DNA of 64,000 nt from Ignelater luminosus. Its lineage: Eukaryota > Arthropoda > Insecta > Coleoptera > Elateridae. A model generated the notes under the pieces. It worked only from the letters and a program-made list of their open reading frames with translations. It was not told the origin of the DNA and searched no databases. The translations under genes and the position numbers were made by a program. Where the stretch lies: the NCBI GenBank assembly GCA_011009095.1, contig VTPC01000439.1:135279-199278 (forward strand). Direction: 5' to 3'. Of this stretch, positions 14,661 to 26,770 are shown in pieces. Every line of letters begins with the position of its first letter. The stretch's first letter is position 1.

Positions 14661-17600
14661 TTGATGTAGAGAAAAAACGTGACAGCGTTTCGAAGTTGAA
14701 TTATATTATTGGCATTTAAAAAAAAGGAGACGTTCTAAATAAAAATAAAGAAAAGAATTTTGTAAATTTAAAAATTAAAATAAAAAAAGTTTTAAAAAAA
14801 TATAAAAAGTGCAATAAATTTGTTAGTGCCCAATTGGAAAAAATAGTGTTGAGAAATGAAATGAATTCGGGGTAAATCTAATAATTGTTATCTGTGATTG
14901 GCTACCAGTTTACCAATTTTTAGTTCCTGCTAATTTATTAAATTGTAGGAATTAGTGAAAATTTTCGAAAACCGTTGAGGAGAAAATAAATTTCGAAATT
15001 TAGTAGTAGTTTTCGAAATTTTTGTGTTGTGTGTGAATGCAATCATGGATTGACCAAGTGATAAATTTTGCATTGATAAATAATAAGTAATCACGAGAAG
15101 CAAGCAGGGTTTTCTTAAGGCCTAAAGAGTAAGTCATATTTTGTTGATAGGTTATGTGGCTTTAGAGAATTTATGAACGCACTGCGACGTCCTAAATAGA
15201 ATCGTATAAATCGGGACTGTTTGATCAATTAAACTGTATTAAACTGCGTATTGATTTTGCAATTATTGAGAACCAATCAGAAATAGACTTTTTTCTTGTT
15301 CTTGTATAAGTTGCGCACGTCTCTCGTAGTTTTTAACGCGGTTTTTCTATTTTTGCGCATATCCCCAATTTTTGCCATTGCGCCATTGTCCAGTTACCTC
15401 CAATTTTTTAGCGGATTATTGATTTTATTTCATGCTACGTAAAGTTACTTGCACTTGCGAATGCAGAACGATCAATGTTCGCTTCCGGCACATAAGTAAA
15501 TCCGAAAGAAACTTCCTCTCCACCGTTGTTGTCGCGGTTTTTAAATTCTTTTTTCGCTCGACAACGTGCTCGAATTTACTTAAGTTTAAGAGGGTTTAGG
15601 TAACAAATTTAATTGGAACGCGTTGTCGTTTATAATCTGCGACTTTTCATTACCGGAACTCATTAATCAGTAATGTAAAGACTAGAAATTTCCAATTTAC
15701 GAATTTAATGCTTAATTTGTGCAAATTACCCGGCGTAGGCGTTGTAATTGATAGCAATAAGTAGGCACACGGGATGAGTACGCTTTCTATTTTTAAAGGT
15801 TATTTCAGAAATTATTTATTATAATTTCAATGATATCATTATTAATAATTATTGTTTATTGTTGTTTGTAAACCCTGAATTAACTAAAAACGTTTTGCGC
15901 TCATACACACGAATTCATTTGCAAATAAAGTGCCTACGACGTCATTGAATAATACGGGTACGTGTGACGACGTAAATATTTCCTACGGAAATATATTACA
16001 CGCACGTACGTACGTATTTTTTATAAAGGCGTGCAAAAATAGGGTATAAAAATAATCCAGGTAGTCCCGAAGTTACATTTACACAACTAAAAGCTTACTG
16101 AGCGGGAAAATCTACTACATTTCACCTTTTGTTTTAATTTCCCAAGCGAAATCCAATTATTTTAATTAAATTAGGTTTAGAAACGCACAATCGATTGTTA
16201 ATTAATTTTCGGTACAAAAAATCGCTCCACGCGCGCGTGTGTGTACGTATTATATACTTATAAATGCGATCGATAATAAACAATTTATCAGCTTAATTAA
16301 AAATAAAGAAAACAATACCAAAAGTCGATAACTACATATTTAAATTTTACCTTTTTAATAAACATTTTATAGAAATAATTTATTTTTGTTTTGTTGGCAT
16401 TTTTTCTATGCTAATATCATTTAGGGTTGTTATTAATTCTTCTATAAATAAAGGAAAACATTTTGGGAGTTGCGTGCTTGAGGAATCAAATCGTACAGCT
16501 GTGTATGCGTTTTGCCGACTTTCAGGCGCAGTTTGTCTTGATTTCTACTTCGATCGGGGGTTTTTAAGGCCATTATTAAATCACCTCTATACAGGAACGC
16601 ATTAAGTTTATTTTTTATGTGCTTACAACATTAAAGAAATTACTGGTTTTTCTATACACGGTGTTAATAAAATAAGAACAAATTTCGTTACTTCTAACTG
16701 CTTTTCCGATAAAAGTATTTTTTGCAAACATTAAATTCAAAAGGCGTGCATCAAACTAATAGTCTACAAAATCTTTCTTAATTTTTTCTCTTCGAGTTGA
16801 CTGTTTTAAAATAACAACTGGATCATCTAGTAGTCAGAACATCTAGTCTGTCTAAACTTCACATTACGCTGTTTTTCTTATGTAGTTTCTGCGCTAACTA
16901 GATCCTGAAAATAGCATTTCAAAAAGATGCGTGTTTTACTAGTTGTTGATTCAGTTAGAAGTCATCATGTTTTAATTATTTTTAAAACTTAAATTTCATC
17001 AGAAAATTCCACATAGTTGGCCGCGCTTCTTGAAACATTACTAAATCGTAACACATTTATTTCATTATTTGCACAATCTTCTTACGATTGCCATTTTTCC
17101 AAACTGAAATTAGTCAAAAAATTTTATCTACTCTTGGTGTTATGATACTGCATACTTCTATTTCATTTCATAAGTGTTACGAACTGGTTTTGATCTTGTT
17201 ATGACTCATCAGGTATTGATCTTCATTCTTTATAAAATTAAAAGGAAAACCTTTCTGATTCATAACTGTCATGGCTTGATTCTGATAATCTTTTGTGCGA
17301 TAAAAAAAGACTAGTGAATCCCATTTTAAAAAAAAGTTGTTTGGTTTCTATTAGAAAATCAGCATTTGAAGATTCGACGTAAAGTTTTTCAAGTTTAAAA
17401 CATTTTATTAAGCAAAATTCAATTTGGTCCAAACTAGCGGCGGAATTAAAACAGTCAAAAACGCTCTTCTGTTTGTTTTTTGTTCATAATATAGATTGAT
17501 GGTTCTTTTAGAATTATAATGAATAAATTTGTTTGTTTTTGTCTAAATAGGCTATTAACTTGTTCAACGTGCTTCTCTTTTTCATGCACCCATCTTGCTG

Positions 17601-18102
17601 GTTTATCAGGTGAATCAGTCTCATTCTTACTCCAATGCCAAAAACTTCCTCCAATAACTTTCTGTGCTCTTTTTGCGCTGATTTTTTTACATCAAGTGTT
17701 AATAGATGACCCAAAAATTGCATTTCAATTTTCAACTAATATTATGTTCAGTCCAAATGGTATTTACAAAATGATATTCGATTTAAATTTAATTAAGTTC
17801 AATTTAGTTGTATTGTCTTTTGCAATCCATACCGTATCTCGACTGCCGGCTTAGGAATAAACAATGAAAGGCTCTAAAAATAACAGTGTGCCTTTTGATT
17901 CGCTTACTCCGTATTTAATGATGTTTATATTTTGACCAAATCTTTAAAAGGAAGGTAAATCTGCCTTTACAACTGAAACCGCTACTAACATTCGAACCGA
18001 GTTAAGTTTAGATTCTATTGAGGTTTTATAGCTAAATATATATATTTCCAATTTCACACTGTAGAACATTTCTTATCAAAACTGCTTGGTATAGATTTTG
18101 CA
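14661..18102. other. AT-rich upstream sequence, no gene recognised
   Basis: No coding or RNA gene recognised. At 15976-15994 there is a short perfect inverted repeat (ATATTTCC-TAC-GGAAATAT), next to ACGT-rich sequence (CGACGTCA near 15939, GCACGTACGTACGTA near 16003). This may mark a regulatory element, but no factor can be named with confidence. The two open frames over 17514-17854 lie on opposite strands and show no domain. Confidence 0.4.
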
Positions 18103-18673
18103 ATTCTTCGATTCTTAGAGAAAAATACAAAGATTACAATATTTTCCGTCTCCTATCTTTTCGCAACTGACACTTGTGAGATGGATAGTCGGACTTTTGC
18201 TTGCTGCAACCAAAATAGTCTAATTAATTTGTTCTATAGATTAGCATTTCTTACTCTCTCTAGGGCCCTTTTCACATCATCCTAGAATTCCGTACATGCC
18301 AATATATTGAAGCTTGATCCAATTGAAATAAATCTGACTCTGTCTAGGAAGAACTCGGGTGGTCCGAAAAACCCTGAATGATCTGAAAGACACTATTCTT
18401 CGATTCTTAGAGAAAAATACAAAGATTACAATATTGTCCGTCTCCTCTACTTTCTTTTCGCAACTCACAGCTGTGAGATGATAGTCTAACTTTTGCTTGC
18501 TGCAACCAAAACAGTCTAATTAATTTGTTCTGTAGATTAACATTTCTTACTCTCTCTATCTATCTCTAGAATTCCGTACATGCCAATATATTGAAGCTTG
18601 ATCCAATTTAAATAAATCTGACTCTGTCTAGGAAGAACTCGAATGGTCCGAAAAACCCTGGATGATCTGAAAC
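18103..18673 (+). repeat. Tandem duplication, two units of about 285 bp
   Basis: Unit 1 (about 18103-18394) and unit 2 (about 18395-18673) both run from ATTCTTCGATTCTTAGAG to GGTCCGAAAAACCCTG-ATG. They share TTTTGCTTGCTGCAACCAAA, CCGTACATGCCAATATATTG and AATCTGACTCTGTCTAGGAA. Unit 2 has a small internal replacement (CTATCTATCTC in place of a GGGCCCTTTTC stretch). Copies are about 90% identical, so the duplication is fairly recent. No coding content is recognised. Confidence 0.85.
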
Positions 18674-19734
18674 ACGAAAATCTGTAAATCTCAAGGTTGA
18701 ACTTTATTAAGATTCTAGACCGATATGAAATACTTGAATGACCAAAAAGCTTTTACTTGCCAAGAACAGTTCAACAGATTCAGAAGCTCCAGCCTGCCAG
18801 GAAAGCCTAACTTGACCCGAAAGAATTGAAAAACCCGATTGGCCTGAAAAGCCTGATACATTACTGAAGTTTGATGCAAGCCAAAAAGGTTCTAAATATT
18901 TTAGAAAACTGATTAGCCTTTATACTCCGTTTACATCGTACCGTCTGGCTTTTTTCATAAAGATTTTTATTTAAGTTTTGCAGTGCTTCAGTGATAGATA
19001 AAGAACAGTTTGAGAATCATTGTCTAGATTATGCGATTTGATGGTGTTCAAAATGATATTGCTCGATATTAAGAAATGTTGAGATGCGTTTACATTTATT
19101 AGTGTACAAACAAGAACTCGTAACTCATAGATCAGTAGTTCTCACAGCTTTTCTTCTCCCTTTTATTTTATTTTTCTTGTTTTTGTATGTGTTGTGTTTT
19201 CATCTGTTCAGAATTATTTTCGTTCTTGTTGGCTATGTAGAGTTTGAGAATCCCTGTCGCAGACTAAGTAATAGTAAGACAAATTAATACAAAGTACTTT
19301 TTGTCTAAAGTTACTAAATAATTTTGGCCAAACTCAAACTAGAAACTTGTTATATTGGTCGAATTTCCTTCTTAACGTGCCTTTCATGTAGATTTCATCT
19401 CGTTTCATTCTTTCCAGCATTATTTTCAACTGCTCTGACTTCTTCTAGGAAATCTTCCTCGGTTGGGGTTTTTCAAATGCAACTGATCCTGTTCTTTTGA
19501 AAAATCTTTCAAGATTAGATTTCACTTAATGTAAATTTCAGAAATTATAAAATTGCCCATTGTGTGAAAAACAATGAAATCTTTTAAATATTTTCTACTC
19601 AAGGCGTCTAAGTTTGGTAACCAAGTATCTGCAGATACGAGATCTTGAGTATCAGACCAACACTTCTTTAAACGCAGAAAGGCTAGCTTCTACCAGAAAC
19701 CTGTCATTTTTATTGTAGTCGAAATATACGAATA

Positions 19735-21060
19735 TGGCTAGTAAGGAACAGATAAGGAATTAGAAGAGATACTTGCACATTTATCAGAAAGTGGAACGAA
19801 GGTGATGATGAAGAAAGTGACATAGATCAAGAAAGAAAAAATTGGTGTTTCCAAAGAAGTCGAAAATACTGAAGATGGTAGTCAAAGGGATGAAGTTAAT
19901 GAAGAACAGAGAGTAGAGGACGAGGATCAATAATCAGCAAAGAAAGAAGATTTAGAGAATCAAATTACGAGAAACCCCAAGAAAGAGGAGAAAAAAATTG
20001 AAATAAAAGTATAGAAATATTATTTGGCGGGAAAAAAATTTGAAACTCGATAACGACGCTGTAGGTCTTGGTGGAATCGCAAATTCGCCATCTGAGATTG
20101 TCAATAATAGCAGACTAATTTGTATTTAATAGAAAAAGACTCGAGCAGACCGACCAATGTAACTGAACAAGATAGAAACCAATATATTGGTATTTGTATC
20201 TATATGTCTTTGGTGCACAAGCCTGATGTGAGAAGTTACTGTCTTTCACACTTGATTTTGATAAAATCAGGGAAGCAATGAGTAATAACAAATTTGTAAA
20301 AGTTAGGCGCTTTCTACGCTGATCATAACCGGTTGTACAAATTACGTCCTGTAATTGATATAGTAAACGAAAGATTCCAATTTGTTCCACTACAGCGGTA
20401 TCTTTGTCTCTATTTACTCTATGGGACAGATGCGTTTTTGTTACAAATTTGGAATTTTTACGGGGGACCAAAATAATCCCAAATACAGACAACCAGAAGA
20501 ACGTAATTTAGAATCAAGTACCTCATAATCAAAATTACATGGTATATTTTGACAATTTATACACTTGGTCAAATGTGGAATACATTGTCTTGGGACAGTA
20601 GGAAGGCCTAGAATTCCCAATTGCAAACAGCTCAGTGATAAAGAAATGGCATTTTATCATCTAATCGACTTGACAATAATAAATTATTATTGGTTATTAT
20701 ATAGAAAAGTCGACGTGGGTCGAAAGGAAGAATACTTACCCAGAATTGGCGTATTGTTTGTGAAACCAAGAAAATCAATCTGGAAGTAAAAAAGGAAGAC
20801 CAAATGACCTGGAGAAATTAATTCAAGCAAAGAAAAAACGCTCTGCAATGACAGACTATATACTACCAAAAGATAGGTTACGTTCAGTGACTGGCCAATT
20901 CACGATGAAATAAGGCAACGATGCAAAATGCCAGGATGCAAATCATTTTCTTGTATAAAATGTTCAAAATGTGGTTTACACCTCTGTCTGAACAAAAATA
21001 GCAATTGTTTTGTCAGATTTCGTAGATTCATATTTTTGCCATTAATTAGAGCTCTAGTCA
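19735..21060 (+). mobile_element. Decayed piggyBac-like transposase
   Basis: Translated pieces in different frames follow the piggyBac transposase order: an N-terminal ATG (ATGGCTAGTAAGGAACAG) and acidic stretch, then IYMSLVHKPDVRSYW (about 20190-20250), KLRPVIDIVNERFQ (about 20337), GDQNNPKYRQPEERNLE (about 20464-20514), and HCLGTVGRPRIPNCK (about 20583-20627). At the C terminus is the cysteine-rich WPIHDEIRQRCKMPGCK...CIKCSKCGLHLCLNK (about 20895-20990). Several stops and frameshifts interrupt it, so it cannot make a full transposase. No TTAA-flanked inverted ends were found by eye. The C-terminal cysteine module is the best kept part. It is not a host gene. Confidence 0.85.
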
Positions 21061-23039
21061 CATAATTTTTAGTCTTTTTCATTGCTGTTAATTTTAGGCT
21101 TTTACATGGAAAGATAAATTGAGAAACCATAGAGCAATTATATTTTGATTAAAAACTTTTGAAGGTTCGCTCGAGAGATCCAAATTCAGCAACTTTCTCG
21201 AGTAAAGATGATAATAAAAATAATAAAATAAAAGGATAATATAATTTTTGTTTTGGTCATTTTGAGTTTTGACTTCTATCAAATTGGCCGTTTTCTTCCT
21301 TTGTTTGTAGTTTTCGCTCATTTTTGGCATTTTTACTGAATTCCTTTTATAAAAATCTTTAATTGGGTTTCGATACGAATGCTAATCCTGAATTCCTATT
21401 TTATATTACAAGTTGTGGTTAAACAATCGAGGTTTAATTTGCTTTGTTCTTATGCATTTGTAAAACATTATATTAAGATAAATCAATGTTTAAATCGGTA
21501 TACGATCAGTGTAAACACTCTAACCTTGCAGGCTGTAATAAACAAATTAATATTCAATTCTAAATTATTCCATTAACGTGTTGTGTTATCCTTATCAGAA
21601 AAGACTAGTTTAAAATATCATAGGTAGTACAATGATTTAAGAAGGTATTCGACAGTATAGCAGTGAAATCTATGTATAGTATAGTTCTTGTTTTATTTAT
21701 GAGGAATCTAATTTATTTAATGCAATTTAAATATGGGGCCCTATTAAAATAAAATATAAATCTGTGGGCGGATATAAAAAATGAAATCAAATTAATAAAA
21801 ATAATAATACGTAAAAAAATTTCAGTGAAACGTCTTAATTACTTTTTATGTAATAATAATAATAAATTAATTAGAGCCATACAAAGGCTCACGCAAACGT
21901 AACTAGAAGAAGAGGAGGAAAAAAGAACTTATTTATATTACTATATATGGCTTTTGGTGTGTATACATAAAAGAATTAACTGCTGAATGCATTAAACAAT
22001 AAGCGGCGTAATTATATTTCGGTTTATAAGCATTATGCCGGCTATTTTGAATTGTTAGTTATCCAAATTTTTCTCATTACCAAGCCAGGAATTCATTATC
22101 TAGAAAAAAATAAACGGAAAAATTATATTTAATTATCTTAAGACGAAGTAATTATGAATAATTAGTGGCATAATAAAAATTATTACGTGTAGTTTCTCTG
22201 TGGTAAATTTTTCATTAGTGTGTATAGTTTTATTATATTAATTGTGAAGTGTAATTACGTACACACCATAGACGTAATATAAGAGAAGGTCGTAACACTC
22301 GAAATAATGAAAACGTGGATACTTAAATGTGCGTTTTAATTTCGGAATGTCTTAAATTGTATATTGTTGTTAAATGGTTTTTTTTTTATTTCTCAACAAT
22401 ATTATTGTTATTAATATTGACGTGTTCATTGTTTCTAACTAATTAACAGTTATTACGGTCGATAACCAATTTTAATAAGTTCCGATTCCGACATTTACAT
22501 ACATGATAAAATCAATTCTCGATTATGTTGCTTTTGCTTTATAGTATTCAATTGTTTTGCAACATTGCTACCATTAATATTTACGTTATTTACTGATGAT
22601 TCTTCTTTGGGCCGAAACCTGCTTTCGTTACAAATCTTTATTTGCTTGCTTTATAGTTTCTTGAATCAGTTACAACTCAATTCAGCTCCAAATAGAAAGT
22701 GTGATGACTACTATTCGATTCGATTCTCAAAGATTCCAAAACTTGCTCTGCAGCACTTGCACTTTCAATTTTGTCTTTTCCGGGTTTTGAGTTTTCTTGA
22801 TATTCTTACTATTAACATTCTGATTTTAATTTTGGAATTTACAATTAGTTGACGATACTCTATCCGGAAATTTAACGTTTCTTTCAAATTTCACATTATT
22901 TAGACAACCATCAATATTGTCAGAGTAATAGCAGTCCAGCAAATAGGCCTTTATAGGTCCTTTTTTACTAAACCCTTACCATTCCCTTAACCACCTCTAG
23001 GATCATCTACTACTCTTTCTTCTGTTCTCTGTCCGAACC
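21061..23039. other. AT-rich sequence, no gene recognised
   Basis: Between the piggyBac remnant and the antisense LINE there is no recognisable coding or RNA gene. The open frame at 22565-22852 is compositional only. The sequence is dominated by A/T runs and ATA/ATT triplets. Confidence 0.4.
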
Positions 23040-25320
23040 TACTTGACTTCCGTACGAAAGTGACGATGTAAGTCCAGGCTAGAGAGTTCAATTCCCCTCT
23101 TGTTAGGATAATGCCCTAAAAGGTCTTAAACCTCAGCCTCTCATAACTCTCACATTCTCCCAGAAAGTGAAAAAACGATTAATTCCCATTCTCATATTGA
23201 GGGCATGTGCCTTCTTAAGATGCAATGTCCTGTGAGGATCCTCATTAAAAGACTTACGATCTTCCGGTTCTTGCCTATTAGCCAGTTTAACTTTGACAAG
23301 TTAAAACTGGTTATTAGACAGAGCTTCTTACTCATCTTACCGTTTAATTTTCGTAAGCCTATGTGTTCAGGGCTAATGAGATCTGTTGTCTTGATATTCC
23401 CAAAAACGGTTTTGGTCCCAAGTAGGTATCCTCGGCTCCGAGTCTGGCGAGTTCATCCGCTTTCTCGTTGCCGTGGATCCCGCTGTGCCCAACAACCCAG
23501 ACGAGATTCACTTTCTTTGTTGTGAAAAGTTCTTCCAAAGCGTCTGCACTCCTGCACAGGAGAGTTTGTTGTTCTGATTGCGCAGGCCGTTTTTAGTGTC
23601 GCAGATATATATTTTTTGCTCGGTCATGCTCGCATCAAAATGGCATAAACTTCAACCACGGTGTGCTTTCTTAGAACAAAACCCTCCTGCTTGTGTGGGA
23701 TTTCCTATCATCCATACGTAGAGCAAATTAGAAAGTCCTGCTGGAAATTCAACTTACTACTCTCCCGCTGTTCTTTATTTGGGATTGTGAGAGTATTCCT
23801 ATACAGTCTTAACTGATCATCCGCCTGTGTTACCCTGTAGAAGCACTTTTTTTCACTAACTAGGCTATGTTGACGTGGCCGGTGTTAAACCATTCTTCAT
23901 TCCATAACCCTGCATCCCCCATTCTGAGGTGGGCCGCTATTGCCTCCCTCTTTATTCTAGTTGGGAGGTCAGGCAGCTCCGATAGAACATCTAGTGTAGG
24001 GTAAGGGCTGTCATTATTGCATCGGTTATACCTAAACAGACCAGACCAGACTAGCCTTTGGGCGATGGTTGCGCGTGATAGTATTCTAGGTTTAATATTT
24101 GCCGTGTAAATCCGATAGGCTATATGAGGACTGATACCCCAGAGCCTATTTACTACTTGGTGCAGCTGCCAAAGTGTTGTTGTCGACTTGGTTATCATCT
24201 TGTCCAGCCTTTGGGCGCTGGTAATGTGTGGTAGTACTCTAGGTCTGATACTTGCCGTGTAGATCCGGTAGGCTATCTGAGGACTGATGCCCCAGAGTCT
24301 ATCTACTACCTGGTGCAGCTGCCGGAGTGTTGATGTCGACTTGGTTATCATCTTGTCGATAGGCCAGGCCAGCCTTTGGGCGATGGTGGTGCGTGATAGT
24401 ATTCTAGGTCTGATATTTGCCGTGTAGATCCGGTAGGCTATCTGAGGACTGATGCCCCAGAGCCTATCTACTACCTGGTGCAGCTGCCGGAGTGTTGATG
24501 TCGACTTGGTTATCATCTTGTCGATAGGCCAGGCCAGCCTTTGGGCGATGGTGGTGCGTGATAGTATTCTAGGTTTAATATTTGCCGTGTAAATCCGATA
24601 GGCTATATGAGGACTGATACCCCAGAGCCTATTTACTACTTGGTGCAGCTGCCAAAGTGTTGTTGTCGACTTGGTTATCATCTTGTCCAGCCTTTGGGCG
24701 CTGGTAATGTGTGGTAGTACTCTAGGTCTGATACTTGCCGTGTAGATCCGGTAGGCTATCTGAGGACTGATGCCCCAGAGCCTATCTACTACCTGCTGCA
24801 GCTGCCGGAGTGTTGATGTCAACTTGGTTATCATCTTGTCGATAGGCCAGGCCAGCCTTTGGGCGATGGTGGTGCGTGATAGTATTCTAGGTCTGATATT
24901 TGCCGTGTAGATCCGGTAGGCTATCTGACAACTGATGCCCTAGAGCCTATCTACTATGTTACTGCCGACTTAGTTATCACTTTGTCAACAAGTGACTTAC
25001 AGCTTAGTCTCCTTCCCAAGGTCATCTCTAAGTACTTGACCTTCTGCGGCAGTGTGCAATATTGACTCTCTTAAACCATTCGTTTTCATTCTCTTGGTAA
25101 AGAGAATTATCTCAGTCTTAGATGGATTCTCATTACAAATCTTCCTATGATCTTGCAGGATAGTTGTATTCAATCGTAGTCGACGTTGAGAAAGCGATTA
25201 ACGACTAATACTAGCCCGTCGTCTGCATATGTCTGGGCTAGAAAGCCGTTCTCTGTTAAGTGCTCCAAAAGACCATTCATTATTAGATATCAAAGATGGG
25301 ATGAAAGGCAGCTGCCCTGA
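23040..25320 (-). mobile_element. RNase H-bearing non-LTR retrotransposon (LINE), decayed and internally rearranged
   Basis: Reading the minus strand, RT palm pieces come first: MNGLLEHLTENGFLAQ followed by YADDG, the catalytic YxDD box, at 25215-25229. The RT thumb segment (RLWGISPQIAYRIYTANIRPRIL) follows, amplified in tandem (separate entry). Next comes a linker ending REAIAAHLRMGDAGLWNEEW (about 23895-23955), RNase H pieces (EVYAI near 23650; GHSGIHGNEKADELARLGA near 23450-23505), and a C-terminal LTGHC...HFLGECESYERLRF zinc-knuckle remnant (about 23110-23250). The presence of RNase H points to the I/LOA-type LINE group. Stops and frameshifts are numerous. The element is cut short at about 25320, where the opposite-strand LINE begins. 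Confidence 0.85.
23990..24960 (-). repeat. Tandem array of the LINE RT thumb segment, with higher-order period
   Basis: Five full units and one partial unit (24835-24960) of a 51- or 55-codon module lie head to tail in one open frame (24834 down to 23860). Units by position: 24682-24834 (51 codons), 24517-24681 (55), 24352-24516 (55), 24199-24351 (51) and about 24034-24198 (55, running into unique LINE sequence). Units 1 and 4 nearly match, as do units 2 and 5. The array therefore has a 483-bp higher-order period laid over the simple period. Variants differ by marks such as PHITSAQRLDK versus SRTTIAQRLAWPIDK. Every unit boundary stays in frame. Confidence 0.9.
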
Positions 25321-25349
25321 TGGCAGCTTCCTTGTACCTCGATGTCTAG

Positions 25350-26290
25350 GACATCCGGCAGATATAGGTAAATTTCAATTTTTTATTGGAAATTTGGAAA
25401 AGGAGGATTTTATACAAATATATACTGACGGATCTAGGTTAGAAGATGGTAGCGCAGGGGCGGCTTTTGTAATATATAATGAAGATAGGGAAATTAAGAA
25501 TGGGAAATTTAAATTAGGATCGGGGTGCTCTATTTTTCAATGCGAACTATTGGCTATTAGAGAGGCATTAAAGTACATTAGGGAGAATAATTTCGCATTT
25601 AGGGAATGTACTTTAAATAGTGATAGCAGATCGGCATTATCGGCGTTACAGGGAATGCGGCAACCGACGAAATTACAGGCGGAAACATGGAATTTATATA
25701 GGGAACTGTTAGACTCGGTTAGAATTAGATTTAGATGGATAAAAGCGCATATAGGAGTGATAGGTAACGAAAGAGCAGACGAGTTAGCTAAGCAGGCAGC
25801 TGCAGAAGTAGGAATTAGGGAAATATTTAACGTTGCCCCTAGATCATTAGTTAAAAGTAGGATTAGGCAAGATTTAAAGGACATTTGGAACGATAGATGG
25901 AAAAAGGCAACAACAGGTAGATTAACACAAAAATTTGTTCCCGACGTAGAATTAATGAGGAAAATTGGGAGATTAGATAAAGACGTAGTACAGCTGCTAA
26001 CAGGACATGGGAATTTTAGGTCTTATTTAGTTAAAATAGGTAAATTAGACGAGGGCGAAATAGGATGTACATGCGGAGAGGGTGAAGAAACCGCGGAACA
26101 CGTATTATTCACGTGTAGGCTAGAAAGTAGAGCTAGGGAAATAGGAAATAGAAACTTAATTAAAATAGGTTATAGGTGGCCATCAAATATAAACGAGGTA
26201 GGTAGTTTAAGTAATAGAATAGAATGGTGGGAAGAATTAAAACGCTACGCTAAAAAAGTAGATAGATTGAAGGCCCCGACTCGAATTTAG
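25350..26290 (+). mobile_element. 5'-truncated LINE, RNase H and C-terminal zinc knuckle
   Basis: The open frame 25229-26290 (353 codons) holds an apparently intact RNase H: IYTDGSR (Asp67), FQCELLAIREAL (Glu106), NSDSRSAL (Asp132) and WIKAHIGVIGNERADELAK (His174, Asp184). A C-terminal region follows, with LLTGHGNFRSYL and a C-x-C-x8-H-x4-C knuckle (CTCGEGEETAEHVLFTC), and a TAG at 26288. The first 30-40 codons of the frame are really antisense sequence of the neighbouring LINE, so the junction lies near 25320-25350. No RT is present: this is a 5' truncation, typical of LINE insertion. The family is RNase H-bearing (I/R1/LOA group) but different from the minus-strand copy, with AT-rich, AGG/TTA-biased codons and no internal stops. 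Confidence 0.88.
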
Positions 26291-26770
26291 AAACTTATAG
26301 GCACATAAGATAATATTTTTAATCCCCTCGAAACGCCCTAATGCCTCCCTACCGACGAAACCGACCCACTACCGACGCTTAACCCCGCGGGCTTCGCCTC
26401 GAGAGACTAACCTATGGAACTCGAACCCGCCACGGACCGCCCGCCTAGCAACCTCGCCCGAGTAAGAGGGCTGCCCGGGGCTTCCAAGGGAGCAGGGCTT
26501 CCGGCAACAATGGAGCTAGACGCCCTGTCCGACGTCGGGCCGTTCGTCACGTAGATACGTCTCGTTGCCGGCTTCTGAGACGTTGACTAGGTACCCTGAC
26601 GAAGCAGCAATCCCAGACCGCTCGGGTTAGCTAGCGAAAGACGAGCGAAAAATGTCAGGAGAGAGCAACCGGGAAAGGAGAAGAGACGACGCAAACGGCG
26701 AATAGATCTTTATAGTATTACAGTGCAAAATACAAGTTATTGATCACTAGAATTTGACTGGTTCGTATTG
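26291..26770 (+). other. GC-rich 3' tail of the + strand LINE
   Basis: Directly after the LINE stop codon the composition switches to GC- and CpG-rich sequence (for example CGAAACCGACCCACTACCG and CCGGCAACAATGGAGC) until about 26770. No protein motif is seen. It is best explained as the LINE 3' untranslated region, since it starts at the ORF end and is unlike the flanking host DNA. No poly(A) end is visible. Confidence 0.5.

Noticed and set aside
14434-14664. 76-codon frame in the CpG-rich block
   Set aside because: Composition explains it; no recognisable motif, and a non-coding 5' exon or regulatory block is more likely.
17514-17854. Overlapping frames of 73 and 111 codons on opposite strands
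   Set aside because: Neither has a conserved motif; both are typical of chance frames in AT-rich intergenic DNA.
20115-20492. Minus-strand frame of 125 codons
   Set aside because: It lies antisense to the piggyBac transposase relic, whose motifs read on the + strand.
23205-23525. A 106-codon + strand frame
   Set aside because: It is antisense to the RNase H and zinc-knuckle remnant of the minus-strand LINE.
25229-25350. N-terminal part of the + strand RNase H frame as native protein
   Set aside because: Read on the minus strand it is reverse transcriptase sequence (MNGLLEHL...YADDG) of the neighbouring LINE, so the sense reading there is accidental.
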